DNA from: Tilletia caries
Taxonomy: Eukaryota > Basidiomycota > Exobasidiomycetes > Tilletiales > Tilletiaceae
DNA length: 64,000 nucleotides
NCBI GenBank assembly: GCA_032718865.1
Contig: JALUTQ010000004.1
Coordinates: forward strand, 2,294,001-2,358,000
Direction of reading: 5' to 3'
Positions 1-12,652 of this stretch are shown here, piece after piece. A program made the translations under genes and the position numbers. Position 1 is the stretch's first letter. Every line of letters begins with the position of its first letter. Below the pieces are notes generated by a model. That model made no database searches. It saw only the letters and a list, made by a program, of their open reading frames with translations, and was not told the DNA's origin.

Positions 1-3000
1 GGTCCTTGAACGCGAGTCCGATGAGGAGCAGACAACTCTGCGCCACGTTCTGCGCGAGGAGGTGCAGGAGGAACGCGCAGATGTTCTCGCTAATCCGGCG
101 GCCCTCTTCGACGGCGGCCTCAATGCTCTTGAAGTTGTCGTCGGTGAGGACGAGGGAGGCGGCGTCCTTGGCGACGTCGCTACCGTTGCCCATCGCGATA
201 CCGACATCGGACATCTTGAGACTAGGCGCATCGTTCACGCCGTCGCCAGTCATCGCGCAGAAACGTCCGCGGCGGTGAAGAGCTTCGATCAGCCGGACTT
301 TCGTCGAGGGTGCACAGCGCGCGATGACGAGCGGTAGCAATGGAAGTGCGTCAATCTCGTCGTCGGAGAGCTTGTCGAATTGGGAAGCGGTCATGACAAG
401 CGCGTCGCGTTCGCGTTGCGAGAAGGCGGACAAGTCGCGGGGCAGCAGACCGATATCGCGCGCGATGGCCGCAGCCGTCGATGGGTGATCGCCCGTAGCC
501 ATCCGGACTTGAATGCCTGCATTTCGGCAAGTGGCCACTGCTCCTGCGGACTCGGGACGGGGAGGGTCGTAGATGCCGACTAGACCGAGGAATCGCATCT
601 CCCGCTCGACGTGGACTCGCTCGAGGGAGCTGCCCTGAGCAACTTCGTCCTCGGTCATCTCGCGCTGGGCCAAGGCGAGCACGCGGAGTCCACCGCTGGC
701 GAGGGCATCCATGTTCTCCAACACACGCTTGGTGAAATCGTCCGAGATGGGCTCGTTCGTGTCATCGGTGAGTTGTACAGAAGTGCAGGCTTCGAGGACG
801 CGCTCGACGGCGCCCTTGAGGAAGGCCATGTTCTTGCCTGAGTCGTGGTGGGTGTAGGTGACAGCCATCCGCTTGACGCTGGAGTCGAAGGGATATTCCT
901 GGATCTGCTTCCATTCCGCTGGCTTCTCGTCGCGTTCCTTCTCCTCCGCGTTGCCCGACTTGGTCCAGCGCTGTCGACTCCAGTTAAATCGGCTGGAGAA
1001 AGTCGCAAGGGCACACTCGGTCGTATCGCCGTGCGCGGACCACTCACCCGTCTCCTTGTCCTGGAAGACGACGGCGGTTGTGCAGAGCGAAGAGACATTG
1101 AGGAAGTCGGCAAAGTTTGAGTTTTCGTTGGCGTATTCTTCTGTAACCTTGCGGCCAGCCTGGTTGGAGATGGTCTGGTTGAGATCCGTAGGCTGGGCGT
1201 CGTGGAGATGGACATCGCCGAGAGTGGGGTTGAAGGGCTCGTTGGTTTCGTCGACGACAAGAGTGCCGTATGCTGGAAGCCATGCGCGACGAAGTACCAT
1301 TCTACCTTGCGTCAGGGTTCCAGTCTCTGAAGGTGAAGGATGTGTGGTCAGTTAATCCATTGGGAAACTCGGGGTGGACGGTGAGTGTCATTCTACTCAC
1401 TGTCTGAGCAAATGTCAGTGACGGCTCCGAGAGCCTCGAGAGATTCCATTCGTCGGACAATGACATTGCGCTTGACCCTGTGTGAGGTGGAGTTTCGCGT
1501 CAGAACAGAAAGATTGTGTGGTAGAAGTGCATGACCAAGATGCTTACATAGCACGCGTACCGGCAGACATGGTGATGGTGAGTACGGCTGACAGTGACGC
1601 GGGGATCATAGAGACACCAGTAGCAACAGCACTGTAAGGCGAAGTGGAAGTTTGTCAGATGCCAGATGAGAAGGCGCAGTCCGAGAGAAGTAGAGAGGAA
1701 GCAAACTTACTAGATGATGACTTCGCGTGTGGTGACGCGGAAGCGACCGTTGGCTGCGATACAGATGATTGCAAAGACGACAGCGATGAAAAAGAGAAGA
1801 ACTGCAGGGAAGAAATAGCGGCGTATCAGGTATCTGAAAGACGACTGGTGCCCGCGTCCAGACGAGAGACACTCACTCGCAAGTTGAGAGAGCTTCTGCT
1901 GCAGCGGGGTGCCCTTTGTCAAACCCAGGAACGAAGCGAGCTGGTCCCAGATGGTGAGCGCACCAGCCTGGACATACTGGTGCGGTTTGACCTTGCCGTG
2001 CGCCTTCTCCTTGATCTGTCGCAGGCGAGAGTTACGAGCCGAGCCTTGGAGCGCGTTTGCGATCTTGCCGATCTCGGAGTTCATCCCAATTCCGACGGCC
2101 ACGCCGGTAGCGCGGCCTTTGGCGACGGTGGAGGAGCAGTAGGCGAGGTTGAGACGGTCACCGACTCCGATGTCGGCCGACTCCTGGTCGCCGAAGGAGA
2201 GGTCGGCGTCCTTGGCGACAGGAACAGATTCTGATCAAGGGGAAGAAACAAGTTTTGAGTGGGAAGGACTTTCTTTCATCATGCAGGATTGGCAAACTTA
2301 CCTCCTGTGAGGAGAGCCTCATCGGCTTCAAAGTTGACAGCCTCGATCAATCTGAGATCGGCTGGGACGGTGTCACCGGTCTGCAATTCGATGATATCAC
2401 CGGGGACGACGTCCTGGGCGGGTATGGTGATGCCGTGTCCGTCGCGGATGACGCGTGCAGTAGGAGAGGCGAGGTTGCGGAGACTGTTCATTGTCTTCTC
2501 GGCGGACATCTCTTGGAAAAAGCCGACGCCGACGTTTACGAAGACGACGAAGGCGAGGACGCCTCCTTCGATCCAGGACTGGATCGCAAAGGAGACAATC
2601 ATGGCGATGACGAGGATCTGGACACGTTTGGATAAAGAAGTCACAGATAAGCACATGAGAGAAGGAGAGAGAGAGAAGGACCGCCAGTTTGACTCACAAG
2701 GGTCATGGCGTTGGCAATCTGGTTGAGCAAGATTCTGGCCCAGCCGGATTCGTCACTGCCTTCGAGCATGTTAGGGCCATACTGTTCGGATCTGCGGGTG
2801 ACCTCTGCGGCTGAGAGACCCTTGTTGACGTCGACTTGGAGTGCTTTCAGGGTCTGGCTGGATGAGTATCGGAAGCTCTCGGCCATGGCCTGCTCGGTGC
2901 TGGGTTGAGGCTGGGTTGCGCCTCGCTGTTGCTTGTTTTCGATTGTCGGGGACGGTGGTTGTACCTTGGTTGCCTGCGAGCCCTGTGTGGCGAGGGTCGA

Positions 3001-3021
3001 GGTGCGATCGAACGGGGCCAT
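1..3021 (-). CDS. ENA1: ENA-type (P-type IID) Na+/K+ efflux ATPase, 3' end cut by window edge
   Basis: Membrane ATPase that pumps Na+ or K+ out of the cell, a main salt- and alkali-tolerance determinant of fungi. Seven exons can be read: 2698-3021, 2302-2617, 1877-2230, 1711-1801, 1548-1631, 1401-1477 and 1-1326, with frames joining exactly across GT-AG introns of 70-80 nt. The product has the cation-transporter N-terminal domain (about residues 60-110), transmembrane pairs, the actuator-region motif LTGESVP (split by intron 2), the phosphorylation motif CSDKTGTLTQG (split by intron 6), the nucleotide-binding domain and the hinge motif MTGDGVNDAPSLK. It then runs off the window, so the last membrane segments are missing. 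The start was placed at the M of MAPFDRTS. Longer upstream reading continues in frame, but the sequence there looks like pyrimidine-rich leader. ENA is preferred over SERCA or PMCA types from overall fit to the IID pattern. Confidence is high for the P-type class and good for the subfamily. Confidence 0.87.
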
Positions 3022-4614
3022 GTTCGAGGACGATGAGGGGGTATACTTGTTGTCGGCTGTGTTGGTGTTTTGGTTCGTTTGCTTGTGCTCTGGCTGTGAA
3101 AGCTTGAGAGAAGGGAGAGAGGGTATGAGAGAGAGAGAGAGTATGAGAGAGAAGCGGGGGGTAAGCTGAACCTGTGAGGAAAGAAGATCAGCAGGGGAAA
3201 GAAGTTGAGGTTTGGAGGTGTTTATATATGCAATGCCTGCCTTGCCCTGTTGAGGAGGAGGCAAGAGGGACTGCGGTCTGAGACACACTGAGAGAAGGTG
3301 CCAATTTGGGCAGGAAGGATGTGAGCCTTGGCACGTTGCTCTGTCCTTGCCGTGAAGCGTGAAGACGCAGCAGCAGCGCAAGGTGTCCGGTATCAGCTGC
3401 CAGTGTGGATATGGTCGACCAGTGGGAGCGTGAAGGTGGACGTCATCATTTGGGTTGAGGCGTTGATGAGGTGGCCAAGCCATCTGCTATCAAACAGACT
3501 CACATGGCAGTCACCCTCTCCAGGAACTCCATCACTGCTCTCGTGCTCCTCCCCGTCCTGTTCCAAAAGGTCTCAATTTAACACTCGTTCAAAGTTCAAA
3601 CAGGCTTCCATAAGCTTGGGCTCCGAAGCCTGCTTCCATGCACAACGACCTTCCATCAACGCATCAACTCATCTGTCTGCTTCTGATTGCATTATTCATT
3701 CGAATCCCGAACCTCCCCGTGAATGGCACTGATTGAAGATGCTCGCGCGCAGACAATAACGGGCTCGTCGTCATCGTCTTCGATGTCCGCCAGAGCGTGG
3801 GCGAGTGAGGGACGGCGGGAGACGATGTCGAGCGTCCGACGTCGACTGTCGAGACATGGGGGTCGATGCCGTCACCACGAAGACAGGATGAGTTGGCGCC
3901 TGGCGGACACCGAAGTGCGGAGTGCGGAACAGAAACGCCAAGCCTTCTTGTTTTTCCTCACCGAGCCGCCGGTACAGGCAAGTCACGTGCCAAGCACCGA
4001 CCCTTCCCACGTGAGATGGTGCCAAGAATTCGTGCCTCCTTGATGCCCCAAAGCCAGCTGCTGTCCGCCGCGGCAGAGGCAACGCTGATGAACGCACTGA
4101 GCGCTGAGAGGCAGGCAGCAGGAGGGACGGCCGGAGCCGGCATCACGCATCACGCATCACGCATCACGTCGTGCCTGGGGCCCGAAATTGAGGAAGATCA
4201 GGTTCAATGTTTGCATTTCTCTTGGCCACAGGGGGTCCAAGTTCATCCGTGCTCATCGCTCATGACCGCTGTTGCCGCCGCCGTGTTGGTGTTTCGGACA
4301 AGCCAGACGACGAGCGTTGAGCAGGAAGAAGCGGAAAAACGCTCCTCCGTCCTCCCAAGAGCCAAGGACTCAATGTCGATCATACTCGGCCGCGACTTCC
4401 GCATGAGCCGAATCGTCGTATTCCTATGACCATCGCATGTACTCTTATAAGTCCGTCACGCCTGCTGATCCCGCTGGCCCTGACCCGTCCGCCCAGGGCT
4501 ATATTCCGCCGGTAGGATCCCGCCGTCGCTTCCGGACAAACTGGTATACAGTTGACGGCAGAGCCATGACTCGCACCGCATATACACGACGTTCTCTTGC
4601 CATGAGTCTTCCTC
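3022..4614. other. intergenic, upstream of the ENA gene
   Basis: No convincing gene. Open frames on the plus strand (for example 3723-4429) are low in complexity and have no recognisable domain. The part next to the ENA start is a long CT-rich tract on the coding strand (about 3030-3170), typical of fungal leaders and promoters. A short tandem of ATCACGC lies near 4141-4169. The 3' end of the deacylase gene closes this region, so it serves as ENA promoter and deacylase downstream region. Confidence 0.5.
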
Positions 4615-5624
4615 CTACGATTGCGACTGGCTGCCTTTCTTGTCCGCCGTGTCTAGTACTGCGAGGCGTGAAGGTCCAGATCATCCAGGAGCAAAACGAT
4701 CAGCAAACCAATCCCAATCCCGCCGTCGAAATCGCGGCGAAATCAGACTCACGTATCGTGACAGGACCATCATTGACCAGCGCAACGTCCATCATCGCCC
4801 CGAACACGCCGTCTAGCCAATCGACAGCCAGACAACGTTCACAGGGATAGCGGAGGAAAATCAGGCTTTAGATGATGGACAGAGCCAAACACGTCCTGAG
4901 CAGGTAATGAGCTCACCTTGTACCTTGTCGACACCTGGTAATGCCTTGCGAACGCCCGCGAGAACCTTGTCGTATAGCGCCTTGGCCGCCTCCCCTTTCG
5001 CGGCCTGGTGGAAGTCGGGCTTGCTCCCCTTTTGCACATTGGCGAGCTGTATGTATCCAGAGGCGAATGGACCGAGGTGGCAAGAAAGGAGTGCTCAGGT
5101 CTTGTCAGTCGAATACAGCCGGGAGACGCCAGGTTCTTTTCTGGGCCACTCACCAGCGTGAATTGGGAAACTGTCGCAGAAGAAAGTGGAGGGGGGAAAG
5201 AGATGAGCGCATGACGGTAAGAGCACGGAGAAAGGGAGGGAAGAAGGGCAAAGAGAGGCCCTCAGGATCGCTATGTCAGTCTGTTTTGATCAAATTCTGA
5301 GCGGAACACCTGACGCTCACCACACAACACCTGTCCATCGATCTCCTTCACATTCCTCCTCCAAGGCCGCACGCCCTGAGTCCGTCCATCGACAGGAGAA
5401 CCCTTGCCCACAGCAGGATCAAGAGCAGGAGAAGGGGAGGAAGACCCCACCGACTCATCCCACAACCTCAGGCTGGTAATCTTGTTTACCAACTGGTCGG
5501 CCTCGCGTTCCGTGTCGCCCTCGGCCACACCGACGAGGGCGAGGATCCCGCGGCCGATCTCAGACACCTTCTCGCCGGAGACGGTCACGCTTGCCGACTT
5601 TACTCTTTGGATGACCGCTCGCAT
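4615..5624 (-). CDS. DTD1: D-aminoacyl-tRNA deacylase (DTD)
   Basis: Hydrolyses D-amino acids (and Gly wrongly charged on tRNA-Ala) from tRNAs, a proofreading step of translation. Five exons can be joined: 5321-5624, 5154-5170 (only 17 nt), 4917-5046, 4753-4812 and 4615-4658. They give 184 residues, normal for a fungal DTD, although an extra Ser/Pro-rich loop lies between LRLWDES and NVKEIDGQ. It starts MRAVIQRVKSASVTV, the family N-terminus. Both family signatures are present: SQFTL (spanning exons 1-3) and the Gly-cisPro motif VNDGPVTI. The last intron is needed: reading through gives an unrelated tail, while splicing GTGAGT to CGCAG gives the usual VTILLD ending. It lies in the same direction as ENA, with its own promoter region upstream. 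Confidence 0.92.
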
Positions 5625-6056
5625 TTTGCTTGACTCTTCTCCTTGTGTTTTGCCTTTCTTTCCACGGGGAAGGATGTGGTAGGTGGCTACATCGCCAATA
5701 AATCCCTTTCCTCTTCCTCACTTCCCTCTTCTCGACGTACGGATCGACGTACGGACCCGCCTCATTCCAACTGATCACCAATCAGCTACTCACAGCACAG
5801 TAGTTGCAAGGTGTTCTAGGGGGCGGACATCCCTGACCCGCAGGCGGGCTCAGCAGGACTCAAGGCCCCAGGCTTCGTCAGAAATCGTTCGTTGTAATTA
5901 CGCGCATGTTCCAATTGTATGGAACAAAAGGGAAGACAGCAAGTCGAAGGCAAAGGGAAAATCGTAGAGGGAGGTGAAGTGTTCTGGGAGGACATCCGTC
6001 CCACATTATTTTTTGCAACTGAGCGCGAAGGTGGCCGTTGGGCAGGTGGCCCACCA
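5625..6056. other. intergenic between DTD1 and SEC16
   Basis: 432 bases between the DTD start and the SEC16 stop. It must hold the DTD promoter and the SEC16 3' end. There is a direct GTACGGA-type repeat near 5738-5757. I see no gene, TATA box or clear terminator. Confidence 0.4.
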
Positions 6057-9000
6057 TCAATCAACCACAACGTACCGCGCCTTGATCGGCTTCTTCTTCG
6101 CCCCGCCCGCCCTCGAAGGAGGCGGCGGCGGAGGCGTGCCGGACACAGGCGGGCCACCCAGACCCGAAGAGGAAGAGGACGAAGGAGGAGGAGCCATCCC
6201 GCCCATCCTCGACGAAGACGGCGGCGGCGGAGGAGGCGTGCCCGACATCGGCGGGCCACTCAAGCCCGAGGAAGCCGTCCTCATCCCTCCTCCTCCAAAG
6301 GACGGCGGCGGCGGCGGAGTACCCGACATCGGCGGTCCACCAAGTCCCATTGACATCGGCGGCGCCACCGCAGCATTCGAGAACGCCGAAGACGGGCGCG
6401 AGGGAGGCGGGGGAGGCTGTGCCGCAGCGGGTGTAGAGCTCGCACCCGAGGACGACGAAGCCGTCCCGTTGACCCATCGCTTGAGCTCCTTGTCGTAGTA
6501 GAACGAAGTCTCCTCGCCGAGGTGCACCTTCTTCGGCTTGGCCTTGTTCTCTGTTTTGCCGCCACCACTACTTCGGCCCCAGAATCTGCCGACCCAGGAC
6601 GACGTGGACGCAGAAGGGCGTAGTTCTGCACGAAAGAGAGGAGGGAGGGAAGAGAGAGCAACGAGAGATGTGTGAGCTTGAGCACCAACACCAAGAATCT
6701 TCCAAAACCCCGACTGCGTCAAGATGAAGGCAAAAAAACAACTCTGAACGTACCTGGCTTCTTCGTCTCTATAGCAGCAGCCAGCTTCAAACCGCCATCA
6801 TCCCCATTCTTCCCAGGCCCACCCGCATCCTGCTCGACCCGATTATTCGTCCGCTGCCTCAGCCCACTCGACGACCGGTTCCCCAGTCCCAGATCATCCT
6901 CCTCATCCAGCAACTCTTCGGATTCGTCAAACCTGTCTGCCGTCGTCGAGCCTGCGCCAGCGCCAGCACCAGCACCAGCGCCGTAGAACGACGGTTGTCT
7001 GCTCACAGGACGCGAAAAGGCGTCCATCGGAGAGACGAAGCCGGCCCCTTCTACGTCGCCACTCTCAGGAGCCACAGGCGGCGGCTCGACATTGCTGAAG
7101 AATTGCGGCACAGTCGCGCCGTGCGGCTGGTAGCCGTAGTACGGTGCATCTCCAGGCGCCTGCTGGTGCTGGTGCTGCGTCCCGGCCGAAGTGGTCGTAT
7201 AATCCCCCGCCGCGTCGGACTCAGCAACAGTCGTCTCCTCCGCAGTCGAGCTCGACGTGCTAGAATCCTGGCCCCACCAGGGCGTATACCCACCGCTCAT
7301 CTCCCTGCCCCCGAACGAAGACCTCTCGCTCGGAGCCGTATTCGGCTGAGCCGGGATGCCCGGCGTCATCATAGGCTGCATCTGCATCGGCGGCATCCCG
7401 CGCATCGAAAGCGCAGACGCAGCGCGCAGCGCCGGCGACTCGGCACGGTGGCGTGAGCGGAAGTCCATCGCCGAGCCCGCACGCGAGACAGGCTGGCTCG
7501 GCACGCCCGCAGCATCGGCGGTGATCGAGCTGAAATGGGAGAAGGGCCCGACAATACCACCACCACCGCCGACACCACCACCAGCGCCGCCGCCGACGCC
7601 GCCACCCACGCTGTTCGCTTTACTCGCAGGCTGGCTCGAATGGGGCGAATCCTCCACCCCGCCTTCGCCCGCAATAAACTTGGTAAACCGGCCCTCAAGC
7701 GCACCCCAAACCCCATCCAACGTAGGTTTCTGCATCTTCTTCGTCATCCAGCTCCCAGCGCCAGACGCAGTCGATCCCGCACCATCGGGTCCCACCAGCC
7801 TCGTCGTGAATTCTTTGAGCTGGGCGAGGAGGATCGGGTGGAAGTAGGCTGATGGTTTGCCGGACTTGAAGGTGGCTGCGATGGCCTCGCAGTACTTTTG
7901 CGCCCGGGCCGTCTCGCCCAGCTCGGCCAGGGTGACGGCGTGCACGAGGCGGAAGGCTTGGAGGTGCGGCAGACCATTAAACGCCTCCTGGCCCTTGACG
8001 GTGGGGAGCAGGCTCTGCGCGAACTCGTAGATCTCGGTAAGGAGGATGCTGTCCAGGTCGCGGAGGTACAGCACGCTCGCGCGGGGATTGTGTCCGCCGA
8101 TCAGAGTCGCTCTCGATCCGGGCGTGTCCACACCGCCAACGACGGAAGTCTGCAGAGACAGCAGATAGCTGTCAGGCGCGGAAATGATGAAACGAAAGTG
8201 ATCAGCTTTTCTATGCCCCTTTTCGATGTCAGCTCCTATGTGCATGAAAGGGAAACACGTACCAAACATGCGCAGCCTCGATGAACTCGCTCAGCATCAG
8301 ACCGTCGCCCATAGCAGTGAGCACTCCACTGTCGCCCGGGCTGCGATTAGCAACGACAGCCGCGGCAGAATCGCGCCAGCCGTTCGCCGAGGCAGAGCCA
8401 GGAAGGACCGAACTGGAGCTCAAGCTGACCTTGGGTCGGAAGGCATCGTACACTGGGGAGTCCGGGAATACAGATCAGCATTTATCCAAAAAGGCAAGGC
8501 GGGGAAACCCAGGAAAAGGAGAGACGTACCATGAGTCGCGCTCTGACCAGAGAACAGCGAGTACGCCGTTTGCAGCGCCTTGGCCTGCCCACCGCCCGTC
8601 CCCTGCACCCCTAACTCACCATCGCCCTCGCCTTCGCCCCCGTCACCATCCGCACCCCCGCGCTCGAGCTCAAAGGCAGTAAACTCGCCGACGACGCGAC
8701 ACCACGTCTCCTTATCAAGCCCACTAGCAATGACCATCGCATGAGCCCACATCCTCCGCCCCAGCGCAAACTCGACGGCCTCCCGACGGCGGCCCTGGAC
8801 GAGCTTGGCCTGCAGCTCGGAGAGGAAGTCAGAGGTGAGCTCGTAGGTGGCCAGTGTTGTCGTCGTGGTTTTCTGGCTGGTGAGTGTGCTCGTTGAGTGG
8901 GAGGCGGGGAAGCCGTTGGCGTTGGGGTGGCCGTACGCGTCGGGCGTGGATGCGACTGAGTCTGTGGGACCGATGGAAGCGAGCAGGTCACGCGCGGCAG

Positions 9001-11096
9001 CGTCGAATTTGGGACTGCAACAGTTTTCGAGGGACCAACTTTTCAGTACGTGCCTATGCCAACGCGGAGAGAGAGAGAGAGACGCGGGAGAGAGAGGGAG
9101 AGAGAAAAAAACTCACTTGTCAACCGTCTTACCGTCGTGCTCAACAATGAGGCCCAGCAGACGCAGCAGCACCGCGCGGTCCGAGCTCCGCTGTCCATCC
9201 GCATCAAGCCCCCCTCCAGCTCCTCGGGCGAGATACTGCAATCCCCTGCCAACCTCGTCGGCCCGCTCGCGCAGGAAGGCAACAATGGCAGCCTTCTTGG
9301 CCCGATTGGCGGCACTACCCGCGCCCGCGCCACCCGTGGCGCGAGAAAGGGCGCCTGCGCCAGTGGCGCCTTCGAAGACGGGACCGGGGAAGGAAGTCGG
9401 GTCGAAGACGGTGGCGTAGGAGCTCGCGGGTACGAGGGAGTGCAGTGCTCGTACTTGTACTGTGCTGGTGGAAGTAGGAGACTCGGTCGTGGCTGAGTAG
9501 GAGGAGGGTGTGGAGGGGTTCGAGGGAGGGAAGTAGGTGATTACTTTGCCGTCGACGCCGAAGGTGATGCAGGGGATTCGGGCTCGGGTGCGGTCGTCGT
9601 GGGAGGCAGGGACGGCCTCGTAGGCAGAAGATGCCGGAGTCACGGCCTCGTATGACGAAGGCACGGCGTCGTAGGCAGAAGCAGGAGTCACAGCTTCGTA
9701 TGATGATGGCACGGCCTCGTAGGTAGAAGCAGGAGTCACAACCTCGTATGACGAAGGCGCGGCTTCGTAGGCAGTCGATGCTGGAGGCAGGTCGTCGTGC
9801 GGGGAAGGGTCGGCGTCGTACGCATTCGATGCAGGAGGAGGAGCCTCGTCGTATTGGGAAGGTTCGACGTCGTACGCGCTTGATGCAGGAGGCGCCTCGT
9901 CGTACGGGGAAGGGAAGGGCTGGTAGACAGACGGAGAAGGATTCGAAGGCTCGTAGGAAGAGGGGGAGGGGAAATATGCCTGTCGACTGGTCTCGACCGG
10001 AGTCTGAGCGTCGTCGCGGAAGTTCTCTTGCAGGAGCTGCTCTTGTTGTTGATGTTGTTGCGGCTGCTGCTGCTGCTGCTGCTGGAGGTCCTGGTGGAGG
10101 TCCTGCTCGCCGTATTCCGGCTGGGCGTAGTCATCCTGCTGGGCTTGAGTGTGATCGATCGGGTAGGTGTTCTGGTAGTACTGCTGGTCGTATTGGTGTT
10201 GCTCGCCGTGCTGCTGGTCGTATTGGTGATGCTCGCCGTACTGTTCTGGATATTGATGCTGGGCGTAGTCATCCTGCTGGGCTTGAGTGTGATCGATCGG
10301 GTAGGTGTTCTGGTAGTACTGCTGATCGTATTGGTGATGCTCGCCGTTCTGTTCTGCTGGGTATTGGTGGAGAGCGTATGGATCTTGCTGAGCTTGTGTT
10401 TGATCGGTCGGGTAGGAGTTCTGGGTGTACTGGTAAGCGTACTGTTCTGCGTATGGCTGTTGACCATATAGGTCTTGTTCACCGTATTGTTCTGGGTATT
10501 GCTGCTGGGCATATGGATCTTGTTGGCCGTATGCGTATGGGTGTTGAGGCTCAGGCTGGGGCTCCGGCTGATTGAGGTGAGGAACGGCTTGTTGATCATA
10601 GCCGTGTTGTTGGTCGTATGGATGCTGCACTTGGTGATGTTGAGGCTCGTGCTGATTGCTGTGATGGATGCCGAGCCAGTCGTCGTCGGCGTTGTCGAAG
10701 AGGGCGGCGGCGGGTGCGGGCTGATGCGGGTGTTGGTGTGTGTGTGTATCTGTATCTGGCTGGATGTGTGGTTGACCAGGCTGGGTGGGGAGTTCTTGAG
10801 TGTGCTGTGTGGGTGTGGGTGCGATGCTTGCGAAGAAGTCGTCGTGCGGGTCGTATTCGTCGGCGTCGGCAGCTGCACCGAAGAGAGAGGCTGCGTTTCC
10901 GATGCTCTGGCGGTGCTTGTAGCTGGCTGCTGTCGCTGCCTTCGCTGCCTGTGTCTCTGCCTCTGTCGCTGTCGCTGGCTCTGTCGCTGGCGGAGATGGA
11001 GCTGGAGCTGGAGCTGGAGCGGGGGCTGGAGCGGAAGGTGAATCGGAAGTAGGAGCAGGCGCAGGCGCAGGCGCAGGAGCAGGCGCAGGCGCAGGC

Positions 11097-11127
<31 letters not shown>

Positions 11128-11191
11128 GGTCCTGGTCGGTGTCTGCAGGATGCGCACTGCTGACGAGGGCAGCGTCGGAGTCGTCGGCCAT
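6057..11191 (-). CDS. SEC16: COPII coat scaffold protein Sec16
   Basis: Peripheral ER-exit-site scaffold that recruits and organises the COPII coat (Sec23/24, Sec13/31, Sar1). Five exons: 9117-11191, 8530-9014, 8263-8452, 6754-8168 and 6057-6625. All phases agree, giving 1,577 residues. The first ~600 residues are low complexity: a Pro-Ala run, then Gln/Tyr-rich QYDQQ repeats, then SSYEAV-type repeats, as expected for the disordered N-terminus. The conserved central part follows (CITFGVDGKVITYFPPS, then the helical WAHAMVIASGLDKETW segment that binds Sec13, then AHVCYLLSLQ, LIGGHNPRA and LRDLDSILLTEIYEFAQSL). The C-terminal Sec23-binding region contains KKVHLGEETSFYYDKELKRW, and the tail is Pro/Gly-rich. 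The exon 3-4 join was chosen because it recreates the AHVCYLL motif; the nearer acceptor sites give stops or break the frame. Confidence 0.93.
10121..10336 (-). repeat. direct repeat inside SEC16 Gln/Tyr-rich region
   Basis: A ~78-bp segment at 10121-10198 recurs almost unchanged at 10259-10336 (period 138 bp). It encodes repeated peptide units with YYQNTYPIDHTQAQQD. The in-frame duplication lengthens the disordered N-terminal region, and copy number probably varies between strains. Confidence 0.8.
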
Positions 11192-11520
11192 TGCGAGAAG
11201 CGGGAGAACTGCGAACGTGAAGCTGAAGCTGAAGCTGAAGTGAAAGGTGAAGGTGAAGGTGAAGGTGAAGCTGAAGCTGAAGCTGAAGCTGAAGCTGGTG
11301 GACCACTTCACAGCGACTGAGTACTGAGTGAGTGAGTGAGTGAGTGAGCAGGGTTCCAGTGCTCGGCTTCTCGGCCCGCTTCTTCCGCATCTCCCTCTCA
11401 CTCCCTCACCCACCCACCAGCACGGGCCGTACTCTCTCAGCTCTGCCATCTGCATCGACAGCATCAACAGCATCAACAGCATCCCTGATAAGCACAAGCA
11501 CAAGCACAAGCACAAGCACA
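11192..11520. promoter_or_regulatory. shared divergent promoter region of SEC16 and the BAR-protein gene
   Basis: 329 bases between two divergent start codons. It is dominated by short tandem repeats: GAAGCT/GAAGGT hexamers (about 11215-11300), GTGA units (about 11325-11347) and five CACAAG-type units that abut the BAR-gene ATG (11488-11520). There is no clear TATA box. The GAAGCT run reads as CT-rich on the SEC16 coding strand, which suits a fungal leader. That both genes act in membrane trafficking makes co-regulation plausible, but this is inference. Confidence 0.5.
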
Positions 11521-12652
11521 ATGGACGGCTTCAGCTTCAACAAGATGATGGCATCCGCAGCCCCCATGGGCGAGCGTCTCAGCCGCGGCTTCACCTCCTT
11601 CTCCCAGTCGACCCGCGAGCGTCTCGGACAGGTCGACGCAGACGAGATCACAGAGCTCCCCCAGGAGTACCGCCAGCTCGAGACACGCGTCGACGCCCTC
11701 AAGCACGCACACACCGCCCTCCTCCGCATCGCACGCACCTACGAGGTCGAGACCTACGACTACCCCTTCAACGCAGGCGAGCAGCTCACACAGCTCGGCA
11801 GTCAGCTCGGCCACTCCGTCACCACATGGGCAGCAGCGGCCACCAAGGGAGCTCCCGCCCTCCCCACCCTCCAGCCCACAGCACCGCCCCAGGACCAGCC
11901 CAAGACCCTCGCACACGCACTCAGTCGCGCAGCCGCATCCGGTGCCATCTCCCTCGGCGCGTCCCCAAACAACCTGCCCACCTCTCCCACCTCACCCACC
12001 TCTACCACCCCTCCTTCCTCAACACTCCCGCCCAGCAAGCTCGGAGACGCACTCCAGACCCTCGCCATTGCCGAGGATGCCGTCGGACGAGCACGTCTCC
12101 AACAGGATGACGCCATTGTCGACGGCTTTGTCGAGCCCTTCGCCACCTTTGGCGTACAGATCCAGCTCGCCATCAAGTCAGCCTCTTCCCATCCCTCTCC
12201 TCTCCTCTCCTTTCAGAACTGACACACCCTCTTTCGTATCATATACAGAGCCCGACAGACCGTCCGTGAGGCACGTCTCCACCTCGACAGCTGGAAACAG
12301 GCCCTCAAGGCAGCCGAAAACGCAGGCAAGCCGGACAAAGTATCCGCAAGCACACAGGCCGTCGAAGAGGCCGAGGACAAGCTCGTCGCCGTCACCGAGG
12401 AGTGCATCTCCCTCATGAAGGCCGTCCTCGAGTCGGCCGGGCCGGTCCTCGCCCTCTCCAAGCTTGTCAAGGCGTGCGTTTCTTTTTCATTCCTCTCTCT
12501 CTCTGTCTGTCTGTCTTGTGTCTGACATCTCTCTCCTCCACAGACAAGCGGAGTACCACAAGCAGGCCGCAGAAGCGCTCTCCAAGGCCGCAGATGCCAT
12601 CACCAAGACCGCATCCAGTGCAGAGGCCGGCGAGCGCGCCTCAAGAGCGTGA
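11521..12652 (+). CDS. GVP36: BAR-domain protein, Gvp36-like
   Basis: Three exons, 11521-12176, 12249-12473 and 12544-12652, give 329 residues, close to the usual size of fungal Gvp36-type BAR proteins. The chain is mostly long amphipathic helices. The N-terminal MDGFSFNKM, the SFSQSTRERLG segment and the TELPQEYRQLETRVDALK helix match the family. The helices after intron 1 (ARQTVREARLHLDSWK and TEECISLMKAVLESAG) form the rest of the dimeric BAR bundle. A Pro/Ser/Thr-rich linker of about 60 residues lies between. In yeast, Gvp36 acts at Golgi and early-endosome membranes in endocytosis and vacuole upkeep. No catalytic residues are expected. The start was chosen at the ATG directly after the CACAAG repeat, because longer upstream frames only translate repeats. 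Confidence 0.8.

Noticed and set aside
655..1260. Open frames overlapping the ENA ATPase (both strands)
   Set aside because: They are Ser/Arg/Pro-rich shadows of a strongly conserved ATPase exon in another frame.
3723..4429. Overlapping plus-strand frames upstream of ENA
   Set aside because: Low complexity, no domain, no start context; more likely promoter sequence.
5816..11157. Arg- or Gln-rich frames antisense to or out of phase with SEC16
   Set aside because: Products of the Pro/Ala/Gln repeat bias of the SEC16 coding strand.
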